Assembly (NCBI GenBank): GCA_945861235.1
Contig: CAMATV010000170.1
Coordinates: 1-7,205 of the forward strand
From: Opitutus sp. GAS368
GTDB lineage: Bacteria; Verrucomicrobiota; Verrucomicrobiia; Opitutales; Opitutaceae
Direction of reading: 5' to 3'
Length of the DNA: 7,205 bases
Shown here in pieces: positions 1-6,095 of the stretch (position 1 is the first letter of the stretch; every line of letters begins with the position of its first letter). The position numbers and the translations under genes were made by a program. The notes below the pieces were generated by a model that was not told where the DNA came from, did not search any database, and worked only from the letters and a program-made list of their open reading frames with translations.

Positions 1-429
1 ACCCGCGAGTCGCTGGTGAAGGAACTGTTGGCGGTGCGAGACAAGAATCCCAAGAAGCAGATCGCGACGTGGAGTCCGCTGGCGATGCCGCAGCGGCTGT
101 GGGAACGACTGGTCGTTTCATCCGGAATCGCGGCGACGACGGTGTGGGCCCAGGTCGGCAACACCGCGCTCGGCACGCTCGCGACGCAGCTCACGGCGGC
201 GGAGTTGAAGGTGGTCGGGAAGAGCTTGTTTAAGGACGAGTTTGTGACGTGTGGCGGCGTGAAGTTGGCGGAAGTGGATTTCAAGACGATGGAGAGCCGG
301 GTGTGCGCGGGGCTGCACTTTGCGGGTGAGGTGCTCGACATCGACGGGGTGACGGGCGGATTTAATTTTCAGAGTGCGTGGACGACGGGATGGCTGGCGG
401 GGCAAGGGATGGGGGGCGGCACCGCATGA
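1..429 (+). CDS. C-terminal part of a BaiN/HI0933-family NAD(P)/FAD-dependent oxidoreductase (5' end outside window)
   Basis: This is the last 142 codons of a flavoprotein. The frame is open from base 1 (acc cgc gag...), so the GTG at 16 is internal and not the start. What identifies it is the tail: KDEFVTCGGV followed by GLHFAGEVLDIDGVTGGFNF and then QSAWTTGWLAG. This is the conserved C-terminal FAD-contacting segment of the HI0933-like/BaiN/RdsA family (GE-hD-DG-TGG-N-Q-A). Such proteins are about 400 residues long and carry an N-terminal Rossmann FAD motif, which would lie upstream of the window. Their physiological substrates are mostly unknown, so I assign no reaction. The TGA stop (427-429) overlaps the ATG of the next gene (ATGA), which suggests translational coupling to the transporter. 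Family assignment is confident; the exact role is not. Confidence 0.88.
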   Translation, partial: TRESLVKELLAVRDKNPKKQIATWSPLAMPQRLWERLVVSSGIAATTVWAQVGNTALGTLATQLTAAELKVVGKSLFKDEFVTCGGVKLAEVDFKTMESRVCAGLHFAGEVLDIDGVTGGFNFQSAWTTGWLAGQGMGGGTA

Positions 430-1373
430 TGTCTTACTGGCAATTGCTGCTGCTGGTGCTTCCGGTGTTCGCGGTGATCGCGATCGGGGTGGTCGTGCGG
501 CGGGTGCATTGGGTCGAGGGGGAGGCGGAGACGAGTCTCATGCGGCTCGTCGTCAATGTGTGTTCCCCGTGTTTTGTGTTCGAATCGGTGGCAAGTAACG
601 CGGCGTTGCGGGTGCCGGAAAATCTGCTGCTGCCCCCGCTCGTGGGGTTTGTGATGACGGTGGTCGGGATTCGTGCGGGGCTGCTGGTGGCGCAGTGGAT
701 CGGTCTGCAGGTGGGCACGGGGATGCGGACGTTTGCACTGGCGGTGGGGGTAACTAATTACGGCTACCTGCCGCTGCCGATTATGGCGGGGCTGTGGGGG
801 CCGGAGAGCCGCGGAGTGCTGCTCGTGCACAATGTGGGGGTCGAAATCGCGATCTGGACGGTGGGCGTGTTGGTGTTGAGCGGACTCTCGTTTCGCGAGG
901 GGTGGCGCAAATTGGTGAGCCCGATGCTGATCGCGCTCGCCTTGGCGGTGGCCTGCAATCTCGGGGGCGTGACGCCCCTGCTGCCGAAGCTGGTGATGGA
1001 GACGATCCACACCCTCGCGGTGTGCGCGATCCCGCTCGGCCTCATCATGACGGGCGTGAATTTAGCGAACTATCTTAACACGCCGGGCGGGCTATTCGAC
1101 GCGAAGGTGACGGGTGCGGCGATGGCTTTGCGGTTGGGTGTGCTCCCGGTGGTGATGCTGGTTGTGGCAAAATATCTGCCGTGCTCGATCGAGTTGAAGC
1201 GGGTGATGCTGGTGCAGGCGGCGATGCCGGTGGCCTTGGTTTCGATCATCATTGCGCGGGTCTATGGTGGGCATCCGCGCACGGCGGTGCAGATCGTGCT
1301 CGGGACGACGGCTCTCGGGGTGTTCGTCATTCCGCTCTGGTTGCGGGCTGGGCTCGCGTGGATCGGCGTGTGA
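426..1373 (+). CDS. AEC-family (auxin efflux carrier-like, Mem_trans) membrane transporter
   Basis: The product is a 315-residue integral membrane protein. It has about ten hydrophobic segments, beginning at residue 6 (LLLLVLPVFAVIAIGVVV) and ending near 293-310. Family features are the TNYGYLPLPI segment at residues 110-119 (the Asn/Gly/Pro-rich broken helix of the first half), the LVHNVGVEIAIW segment at 133-144, and VQAAMPVA at 263-270 in the second half, equivalent to the crossover region. Members of this family export organic acids or similar small anions through the inner membrane; the substrate here cannot be told. I chose the ATG at 426 because it overlaps the upstream TGA (ATGA) and the protein then begins just before the first helix. 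An in-frame ATG at 378 would lie inside the upstream gene, and the adjacent ATG at 429 is an equal alternative. No frameshift or missing segment is visible. Confidence 0.87.
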   Translation: MMSYWQLLLLVLPVFAVIAIGVVVRRVHWVEGEAETSLMRLVVNVCSPCFVFESVASNAALRVPENLLLPPLVGFVMTVVGIRAGLLVAQWIGLQVGTGMRTFALAVGVTNYGYLPLPIMAGLWGPESRGVLLVHNVGVEIAIWTVGVLVLSGLSFREGWRKLVSPMLIALALAVACNLGGVTPLLPKLVMETIHTLAVCAIPLGLIMTGVNLANYLNTPGGLFDAKVTGAAMALRLGVLPVVMLVVAKYLPCSIELKRVMLVQAAMPVALVSIIIARVYGGHPRTAVQIVLGTTALGVFVIPLWLRAGLAWIGV

Positions 1374-1430
1374 GTCGGGCCCAGAAACTTTACGCACGGT
1401 CGGATTGACCGCGAGAGCGGGGCATACTCA

Positions 1431-2186
1431 ATGTTCAGCACTATGGAATGGCTCACCGATCCGCAGGTTTGGATTTCACTGCTCACGCTGACCGGGCTCG
1501 AGATCGTACTCGGCATCGATAACATTATCTTCATTTCGATTCTCGCCGGAAAATTACCGCCGGAGCAGCAAGTCAAGGCGCGGAAACTCGGACTGATGCT
1601 CGCGCTGGTGACGCGAATTCTGCTCCTGTGCAGCATCTCTTGGCTGATGGGTCTCACCCAGGTGCTCTTCGTGCTCCCGGTATTGAATGCGGACATCACC
1701 GGCAAAAGTTTGATTTTGCTGCTCGGCGGTCTGTTTCTGATCGGCAAGAGCGTCATCGAGGTGCACGAAAAACTGGAGGGCGAGGACGGTCACTCGACGG
1801 CCGGGGGCAAGGTGGCCTCGTTCAAGGCGGTGATCGTGCAAATCCTCATCCTCGACGTGGTCTTCTCGCTTGATTCCGTGATCACGGCGGTGGGCATGGC
1901 GAATGAGCTGTGGATCATGATTACGGCGGTGGTGGTCGCGCTGGGTGTCATGTTGGTGTTTGCCGGTGCGATCAGCGATTTCGTGAACCGGCACCCGACG
2001 CTGAAGATGCTGGCCTTGAGTTTCCTGATTCTGATCGGCGTGACCTTGGTGGGCGAGGCGCTCGGGCAGCACATCCCGAAAGGTTACATCTACTTCTCCA
2101 TGGCGTTCGCGTTCGGCGTCGAGATGTTGAATTTGCGGTTGCGGGCCAAGAGCAAGCCGGTCGCGTTGCACCAACCTTACCGCTGA
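1431..2186 (+). CDS. TerC-family integral membrane protein, probable metal (Mn2+) exporter
   Basis: The 251-residue protein matches the compact TerC family (YgdQ/YkoY-like), with no CBS or CorC domains appended. Diagnostic elements are the first helix LEIVLGIDNIIFIS (residues 23-36, with E24 and D30) and the symmetry-related LDVVFSLDSVITAVGM (141-156, with D142 and D148). A third conserved block, VGEALGQHIPKGYIYFSMAF (207-226), is followed by GVEMLN. The paired acidic helices are thought to form the ion site. Characterised relatives such as Alx and YkoY export manganese and help metallate exported proteins; that role is family knowledge, not shown here. The ATG at 1443 (MEWLTDPQ...) fits the usual family N-terminus as well as the chosen ATG at 1431 does. 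A GAGAGCGGGG stretch lies about 10 bases upstream, but no clear Shine-Dalgarno. The 57-bp gap before it is too short for a yybP-ykoY Mn riboswitch. Confidence 0.9.
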   Translation: MFSTMEWLTDPQVWISLLTLTGLEIVLGIDNIIFISILAGKLPPEQQVKARKLGLMLALVTRILLLCSISWLMGLTQVLFVLPVLNADITGKSLILLLGGLFLIGKSVIEVHEKLEGEDGHSTAGGKVASFKAVIVQILILDVVFSLDSVITAVGMANELWIMITAVVVALGVMLVFAGAISDFVNRHPTLKMLALSFLILIGVTLVGEALGQHIPKGYIYFSMAFAFGVEMLNLRLRAKSKPVALHQPYR

Positions 2187-2235
2187 GGGTGGAGGGTAGT
2201 TGAGCGTTGGGAGCTGAGGGCGGAAGGCGGGAACC
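2187..2235. repeat. Degenerate 7-bp (heptad) tandem repeat tract
   Basis: Immediately after the TerC stop the sequence reads as seven consecutive 7-mers: GGGTGGA, GGGTAGT, TGAGCGT, TGGGAGC, TGAGGGC, GGAAGGC, GGGAACC. Purines dominate on the plus strand, and each unit is a variant of a TGAGGGC-like consensus. Purine-rich heptad tracts in convergent or intergenic positions recur, to my recollection, in Opitutaceae-type genomes. The tract marks the junction between plus-strand and minus-strand genes and appears to cut off the HPF-like remnant. No function is evident. Confidence 0.5.
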
Positions 2236-2301
2236 ACGGAGCGAAGGCCCGAGGTTTGCTGTGGTCCGAAGCGTCGAGTCTGCGGTCGCGAATTCGCGGC
2301 G

Positions 2302-2475
2302 GAATATTTCGTTGACGGCACCGGCGTCGCGGTGGTCTGACCTGAGGTCGACGCGGACGCGCGCGACGTGATCGTTGGGACGGAAGAGGCGGGCGGACTC
2401 TTCGACGGCGTCGTTGCGGAGTGCGGCCGTCAATCACAGATGGATACAGCGCACGAGAATTGTGGTGAGAGGCAT
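2302..2475 (-). pseudogene. Decayed HPF/RaiA-like ribosome hibernation factor fragment with in-frame TGA
   Basis: Reading the minus strand from the ATG at 2475 gives MPLTTILVRCIHL, then TGA (2434-2436), then, in the same frame, LTAALRNDAVEESARLF and RPNDHVARVRVDLRSD. This lines up with the start of HPF/RaiA proteins. They begin with a beta strand and an 'IHLELT-ALR' turn, followed by a helix ending near 'A-KLF' and a second strand of the 'RI-RV-VDL' type (compare E. coli HPF, which has VEITEALREFVTAKFAKL). The TGA falls where the family usually has an acidic residue. After about residue 58 (NEIF) the resemblance is lost, and the expected 'AKG-IEI-GPD' strand and second helix are missing. The frame then runs into the heptad tract. 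No Shine-Dalgarno precedes the ATG. I read this as a truncated pseudogene. The family match comes from pattern recognition only and could be wrong. Confidence 0.45.
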
Positions 2476-2575
2476 GGGGGCCAGGCAAAGTGCCGCGGAG
2501 GATTCCGGGAAGGCTGAGCTGGATACATGCAGTGGAGTGGAGGGCCGCTGCTTGCCGACGGGCCGCTGCGCGACG

Positions 2576-2603
2576 AAAAAATACGGCGTGGCGGCAAGCG
2601 CCA
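2576..2603 (-). terminator. Weak candidate intrinsic terminator downstream of the ATPase gene
   Basis: On the minus strand, 33 bases after the ATPase stop, GGCG and CGCC arms (2599-2602 and 2585-2588) enclose a short loop. An overlapping alternative stem TGGCG/CGCCA uses 2589-2593 and 2599-2603. The GGCG/CGCC hairpin is followed three bases later by six Ts (plus-strand A run 2576-2581). The position fits the end of the SET/ligase/ATPase cluster, but the stem is only 4-5 bp. Confidence 0.33.
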
Positions 2604-2635
2604 GCCCTCCCTCGATCAGTTTCCGTGAGCTCATG

Positions 2636-4042
2636 TTAGCCGCCCGCGTAGAGCGCAGCGAGGTGGTGCCAGGTTTCGTGAGGCGCGCCGCTGACAGCGA
2701 TGGGCGGGCGCACGCGGTCGCGCGTGAAGTAGCGGAGGCGGACGGTGGCGGCGCGACGATTGGGGAAGGACGGAATTTTCGTCGCGAGCTCGGCGCGGAG
2801 AGCGGCAGGGGAACGAACCGCGCCCCATTTGCACTCGCCCAATTCGATCACGCCATCGTCGCGGAGGGCGACAGTGTCGATCTGCACATCCTTCGCCCAA
2901 AATTCGCCGATGGTGGTGGTGGCGGTGATTGTTTCCGCAGCGTGGAGCAGCGGAATCGCTTCGCGGCAGAGACGTTCGAAGGCTTCGCCGCAGAAGGCGT
3001 CGAAGTGCGGACGGACGAGTTCGCGCACCGAGCGCTCGGGGCCGAGGACGGGGATGCGGCTGAGGTTGGGATAGACAAAACGAAACCAGAAACGGAGGAG
3101 CGGATCGGCGATGGCGTAACGGGTCTCGCGCGCGGTGTTGGCGGCACCGTGGAGCGGATGGCGGCGGCGCACGTAACCGAGCTCCATCAGCGTGCCGAGG
3201 TAGTAGGGGAGGGCGCGGTCGCCGAGGCCGGCGGCGCGGGCGATGCCGCCGTTGGTGGTTTCGCCAAGCGCGGCCATGGCGTGGAGGACGCCGTGGTAGT
3301 TGGCGACATCCCGGAGTTCCTCGCGGAGGAGAAACTCAGGTTCCCGGGCCAGCGCGGCGCTGTCGCGAAAAAAATTGGCAGCGAGGTTTTGCTCGATCGA
3401 GCGGTCGCGGTCGAAGCACTCGAGGTAGGCGGGGAGGCCGCCGCAGACGAAATAGGCTTGGGCATGATCGGCGTGAGACCAGCCCGGATGAAACGCAGCC
3501 GACTCGCGGAAGCCGAAGGGGCGCAGGAGGAGCTGGGCGGTGCGGCGGCCGAAGAGCGGGCTTTTTTTGCCGAGGACCTCGCGCTCCATAAACCCGAGGT
3601 AGGAGCCGCAGAGGATGAGCATGATCTTGCCGGACTTTTGCCAGCGGCGATCCCACGCCTCTTGAATGACACTGGGCAATTCGGGACTGCTCTCGGTGGT
3701 CCACTGGAATTCGTCGAGCGCGATGAGGAGTTTGCCCGGGCCTTGCCAGCGTTCGTCGACGAGGCGGAAGGCTTCGGCCCAGGTCTCGACGGGGACTTGG
3801 GCGAGGAGCGGTTCGTCGAGGGTGACGGCGGCGAGCTGGAGAAACTCCCGGCGTTGGAGCGGTGCGGGCCCTTGCTTGCCCACGTGGTAGATGGCGGGCT
3901 TGCCGACAGCGAACTCGACGATGAGGCGGCTCTTGCCGGTGCGGCGGCGGCCGTAAATGGGGATGAAGGCAGAACGTGGGCCGGTCCACGCCGCGGCGAG
4001 CTCGGCGAGCTCGGTGGCGCGACCGAAGAAGGACGGGGTCAT
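2636..4042 (-). CDS. ATPase_2/DUF234 family P-loop ATPase with C-terminal PD-(D/E)XK-like domain
   Basis: The product is 468 residues, the normal full length for this family (Pfam ATPase_2 plus DUF234). It opens with FFGRATELAEL (5-15), the usual N-terminal signature. Walker A is GRRRTGKSRL (31-40), and Walker B is LLIALDEFQW (105-114). A sensor-like strand, LILCGSYLGFM, lies at 142-152, and GGLPAYL (201-207) is the family's conserved lid motif. A winged-helix region follows at about 250-295 (TTNGGIARAAGLGDRALPYY). The C-terminal part (about 315-440) contains RFWFRFVYP and then D389...E403-C-K405 (DVQIDTVAL...IELGECKW), matching the D...ExK core of PD-(D/E)XK nuclease-like folds. Family members are scattered in archaea and bacteria, often singly, and have no settled function. 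Roles in DNA binding or defence have been suggested, but nothing here proves one. The ATG at 4042 has no Shine-Dalgarno. Nested palindromes sit 24-56 bases upstream. Confidence 0.9.
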   Translation of the reverse strand: MTPSFFGRATELAELAAAWTGPRSAFIPIYGRRRTGKSRLIVEFAVGKPAIYHVGKQGPAPLQRREFLQLAAVTLDEPLLAQVPVETWAEAFRLVDERWQGPGKLLIALDEFQWTTESSPELPSVIQEAWDRRWQKSGKIMLILCGSYLGFMEREVLGKKSPLFGRRTAQLLLRPFGFRESAAFHPGWSHADHAQAYFVCGGLPAYLECFDRDRSIEQNLAANFFRDSAALAREPEFLLREELRDVANYHGVLHAMAALGETTNGGIARAAGLGDRALPYYLGTLMELGYVRRRHPLHGAANTARETRYAIADPLLRFWFRFVYPNLSRIPVLGPERSVRELVRPHFDAFCGEAFERLCREAIPLLHAAETITATTTIGEFWAKDVQIDTVALRDDGVIELGECKWGAVRSPAALRAELATKIPSFPNRRAATVRLRYFTRDRVRPPIAVSGAPHETWHHLAALYAGG

Positions 4043-4051
4043 GAAAGAAAG

Positions 4052-4065
4052 CGTTTAATCAAACG
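4052..4065. promoter_or_regulatory. Short inverted repeat CGTTT-N4-AAACG before the ATPase start
   Basis: Arms CGTTT (4052-4056) and AAACG (4061-4065) flank AATC, giving CGTTTGATTAAACG on the coding strand 10 bases ahead of the ATG. It is the only AT-rich stretch in the leader. It could be the -10 region, an operator half, or a small mRNA hairpin at the translation start. No convincing -10 hexamer can be placed. Confidence 0.3.
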
Positions 4066-4098
4066 GTGACTTGTCAAGTCACGACTTGACAAGTGGTG
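4066..4098. promoter_or_regulatory. Nested palindromic operator-like element upstream of the ATPase gene
   Basis: Two palindromes lie 15 bp apart centre to centre. The first is perfect: GTGACTTGTCAAGTCAC (4066-4082), with 8-bp arms around one central base. The second, centred on 4089, has a perfect ACTTGACAAGT core (4084-4094), and the next bases match again as CAC...GTG after one mismatch. The two cores are exact reverse complements of each other (4069-4079 and 4084-4094, 4-base spacer CACG), so the whole can also fold as an 11-bp perfect stem. No T-run follows on either strand, so a terminator is unlikely. The position, within 60 bases of the start codon, and the dyad symmetry suggest a dimeric repressor or activator site. 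A TTGACA-like -35 hexamer is embedded in each core, but no matching -10 is seen. Confidence 0.6.
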
Positions 4099-4147
4099 AT
4101 GAGAAAATCGGGAACGTTGCGGTGAGCCCGCGGTGGCTGGGCCGGAA

Positions 4148-6085
4148 TTACGACGCGGCTAGTTTGGCGGGGACTGCGGAGGATTGCACGCGCGCCTGAG
4201 CGGCGGCGATCAGGCGGCCGAGGAGTTCCGCGTAGCTCCAGCCGGCGAGGCCGGCCATGATGGCGGGATCGTCGTCCCAGCGCCAACTGGGGTTCGGATT
4301 AACTTCGAGGAGCTTCAACGTGCCGTCGGCGGTAGCGCGGAAATCGATACGCGCAAAATCGCGGCAACCGAGGCGTTCGAAGAGTCGCTTTGAGTAATCG
4401 TGGAGCAGGCCGAGTCGGTGTTTGTCGAGCCGGGCGGAGACGTAGCGGATGTCGGTCCAGTAGGGGGAATCGAGCCGGAATTTGGAATCGTAGGCGAGGA
4501 TGTGGGGCAACGTGGCCGGCAACCGGGAATAATCCGCTTCGATGACGGGGAGCAGTTGGAAACCTTGCGCGGGGTTGCCGATGAGTCCGACGGTATATTC
4601 GGGGCCGGTGAGGAGTTCCTGCACCAGCAAGGCACGGCCGGGGAGCTCGGCGCGGAGCCGGGCGAGCGTGGCGACGAGTTCGGCGCGGTTTTGCGCGATG
4701 CTCTCGGCGGTGATGCCGACGCTGCCGTCGCCGCAGGCCGGTTTTACGATGACTGGGAAACTCGCGGGGGTGGGTAGCTCGGTATCGCCGGGACCGACGT
4801 AGAGTTCGAGCGGCACGGGGATGCCCATCGTAGCGGCGGCGGCGTTGACGACGGATTTGTCGAAGCAGATAGCGAGCGATGCGGGGCCGGAACCGGAGCA
4901 CGGCACGCTCAGCATCTCGAGGAGTGCGGGAATGTGGAGTTCGTGGAGGGGCTCGTTGACGAAGCCTTCGTCGCAGAGATTGAGGGCGAAGGCGGGCGGG
5001 TGGGCGCGGAGATCAGCGGCGAGGGTGGCGTGGTTGTCGAGGAAGCGGAAACGGTAGCCGGGCAGTTCGGCGAGGGCCGTTTTGAGGTGCTGCACGGCGG
5101 TCAGATCTTCGGGCTGAAATTTACCGTCGAGTTTCACGGCATCGGCGAGGCGTGGGTCGCCGAGGATGACGGCGACGTCGGAAATATCTGGGCGGCGGGA
5201 GACGGTGTGGGAGGAGCGGGTGGGGAGTTTGCCGGGGGTGTGTGCGGTGACGAAGACGCGGTGCGACATCATGCCGAGATCTTGATTGCGGTCGGATCCG
5301 CTCAAAATGGTGCCGTGATCGCAGGGGCGGACGAAACCGCCGGCAAGGAGGAGGGTGTGGAGTTGTTCGCGCGCGTAGAGACGTTCGGCGTAGAATTGAT
5401 CGACGAGGACGCCGCGCTCGGTGTGGGTGACGACTTCACGGCAGACGAGGCGCGTGCCATCGGCGGAGAGCATGCGTTCGCGGCAGACGAAGTGGTGCCG
5501 GTCGATCCATTCCCACGACCGAGGCTCAAAATTTTTCCGCACCCAATCTCCGTCGGAAATATCCATCGCGAGGATACCACCGGGACGCAGCGCGGCGCGG
5601 ACGGCGGCGAGCACGGCGAGGTCTTCGGCTTGGCAATCGAAGTAACCGAAGGAGTTGCCCAGAATGGCGACGCCGTCGAAGGGGGTGTCGGTGGCGGGAA
5701 GCGAGCGGGCGTCGCCCTCGAGGAAATTGACGGTGAGGCGTGCGGCGCGGGCGCGGCGGCGCGCGAGTTGGATGAGGTAGTGCGAGCGGTCGAGGCCGGT
5801 GAGGTGGCCGAAGCCGCGGCTGGCGAGTTCGAGACTGTGGCGGCCTTGACCGCAGCACAGGTCGAGCACGCGGGCGCTGGGCTTGAGGCCGGTGGCGGCG
5901 AGGAGGAGGTCGACGTCGGCGGTGGTGTTGGCGGCGTTTTCCACGACGTCGCCGTCGGTTTTGACGTAGGTGGCGTTGAAGAGCGTGCGCCACCAGTCGG
6001 CGGGGAGATGGCGTTCGAGGTCGGCAACGGGGCCGAGGGTGCGGGATTTTTTTGACAGAGGACGGGGTGAGGAGGGGGCGACCAT
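4148..6085 (-). CDS. Fusion protein: class I SAM-dependent methyltransferase + D-Ala-D-Ala-ligase-like ATP-grasp ligase
   Basis: The 645-residue protein has two enzymes in one chain. Residues about 30-280 are a Rossmann methyltransferase. They include YVKTDGDVVEN (40-50), the SAM-binding loop VLDLCCGQGRHSLELA (73-88), the acidic end of strand 2 in GLDRS (97-101), and ILGNSFGYFD (141-150). A linker at about 281-300 leads to an ATP-grasp ligase of the Ddl type. Its pre-ATP-grasp part is about 301-400, with NLCDEGF (369-375) and IPALLEMLSVPCSGSGP (385-401). Nucleotide-binding strands are FPVIVKPACGDGSVGI (443-458) and LVQELLTGPEYTVGLIG (487-503). Metal ligands appear as D581 in ARIDFRA and E594/N596 in LLEVNPNPSW (592-601). 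True Ddl enzymes end this motif as EVNT-PG, so the acceptor differs and cell-wall D-Ala-D-Ala synthesis is unlikely. The protein probably forms an amide from a carboxylate and an amine and methylates the same or a related substrate. It starts 10 bases after the SET gene stop, with no Shine-Dalgarno, so coupling is likely. Confidence 0.9.
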   Translation of the reverse strand: MVAPSSPRPLSKKSRTLGPVADLERHLPADWWRTLFNATYVKTDGDVVENAANTTADVDLLLAATGLKPSARVLDLCCGQGRHSLELASRGFGHLTGLDRSHYLIQLARRRARAARLTVNFLEGDARSLPATDTPFDGVAILGNSFGYFDCQAEDLAVLAAVRAALRPGGILAMDISDGDWVRKNFEPRSWEWIDRHHFVCRERMLSADGTRLVCREVVTHTERGVLVDQFYAERLYAREQLHTLLLAGGFVRPCDHGTILSGSDRNQDLGMMSHRVFVTAHTPGKLPTRSSHTVSRRPDISDVAVILGDPRLADAVKLDGKFQPEDLTAVQHLKTALAELPGYRFRFLDNHATLAADLRAHPPAFALNLCDEGFVNEPLHELHIPALLEMLSVPCSGSGPASLAICFDKSVVNAAAATMGIPVPLELYVGPGDTELPTPASFPVIVKPACGDGSVGITAESIAQNRAELVATLARLRAELPGRALLVQELLTGPEYTVGLIGNPAQGFQLLPVIEADYSRLPATLPHILAYDSKFRLDSPYWTDIRYVSARLDKHRLGLLHDYSKRLFERLGCRDFARIDFRATADGTLKLLEVNPNPSWRWDDDPAIMAGLAGWSYAELLGRLIAAAQARVQSSAVPAKLAAS

Positions 6086-6095
6086 ACGTGAGGGG

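Noticed and set aside
369..1010. 213-codon minus-strand open frame opposite the AEC transporter
   Set aside because: His/Arg/Pro/Gln-rich translation typical of an antisense shadow in GC-rich DNA; no domain visible.
1374..1430. Possible yybP-ykoY Mn riboswitch before the TerC gene
   Set aside because: The gap is only 57 bases and shows just a 5-bp CGGTC/GACCG hairpin (1397-1411), far too small for that riboswitch.
1554..2321. 255-codon minus-strand open frame opposite TerC
   Set aside because: His/Asp/Gln-rich shadow of a hydrophobic membrane-protein gene; no domain visible.
2434..2634. 66-codon minus-strand frame starting one base after the ATPase stop, beginning MSSRKLIEGGLALAATPYFF
   Set aside because: The position (TAACATG) invites coupling and the N-terminus is mildly hydrophobic. 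However, a candidate terminator lies inside it, its last 13 codons are the start of the HPF-like remnant, and it ends at that remnant's TGA. No family recognised.
2375..4069. 564-codon plus-strand open frame opposite the ATPase gene
   Set aside because: Its translation is Gly/Ala/Glu-rich low complexity without recognisable domains. It mirrors codon bias of the minus-strand ATPase, whose motifs are unmistakable.
4049..4077. Sigma70 promoter built on the TTGACA hexamer inside the first palindrome
   Set aside because: At 15-18 bases spacing the downstream hexamers (AAACGC, ACGCTT and neighbours) do not resemble TATAAT.
4066..4098. 11-bp inverted repeat as an intrinsic terminator of the methyltransferase/ATP-grasp gene
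   Set aside because: No run of Ts follows the stem on the minus strand, and the structure lies within the next gene's leader.
4934..6055. 373-codon plus-strand open frame opposite the methyltransferase/ATP-grasp gene
   Set aside because: Same Gly/Ala/Glu/Val-rich shadow composition; the opposite strand carries clear SAM-binding and ATP-grasp motifs.
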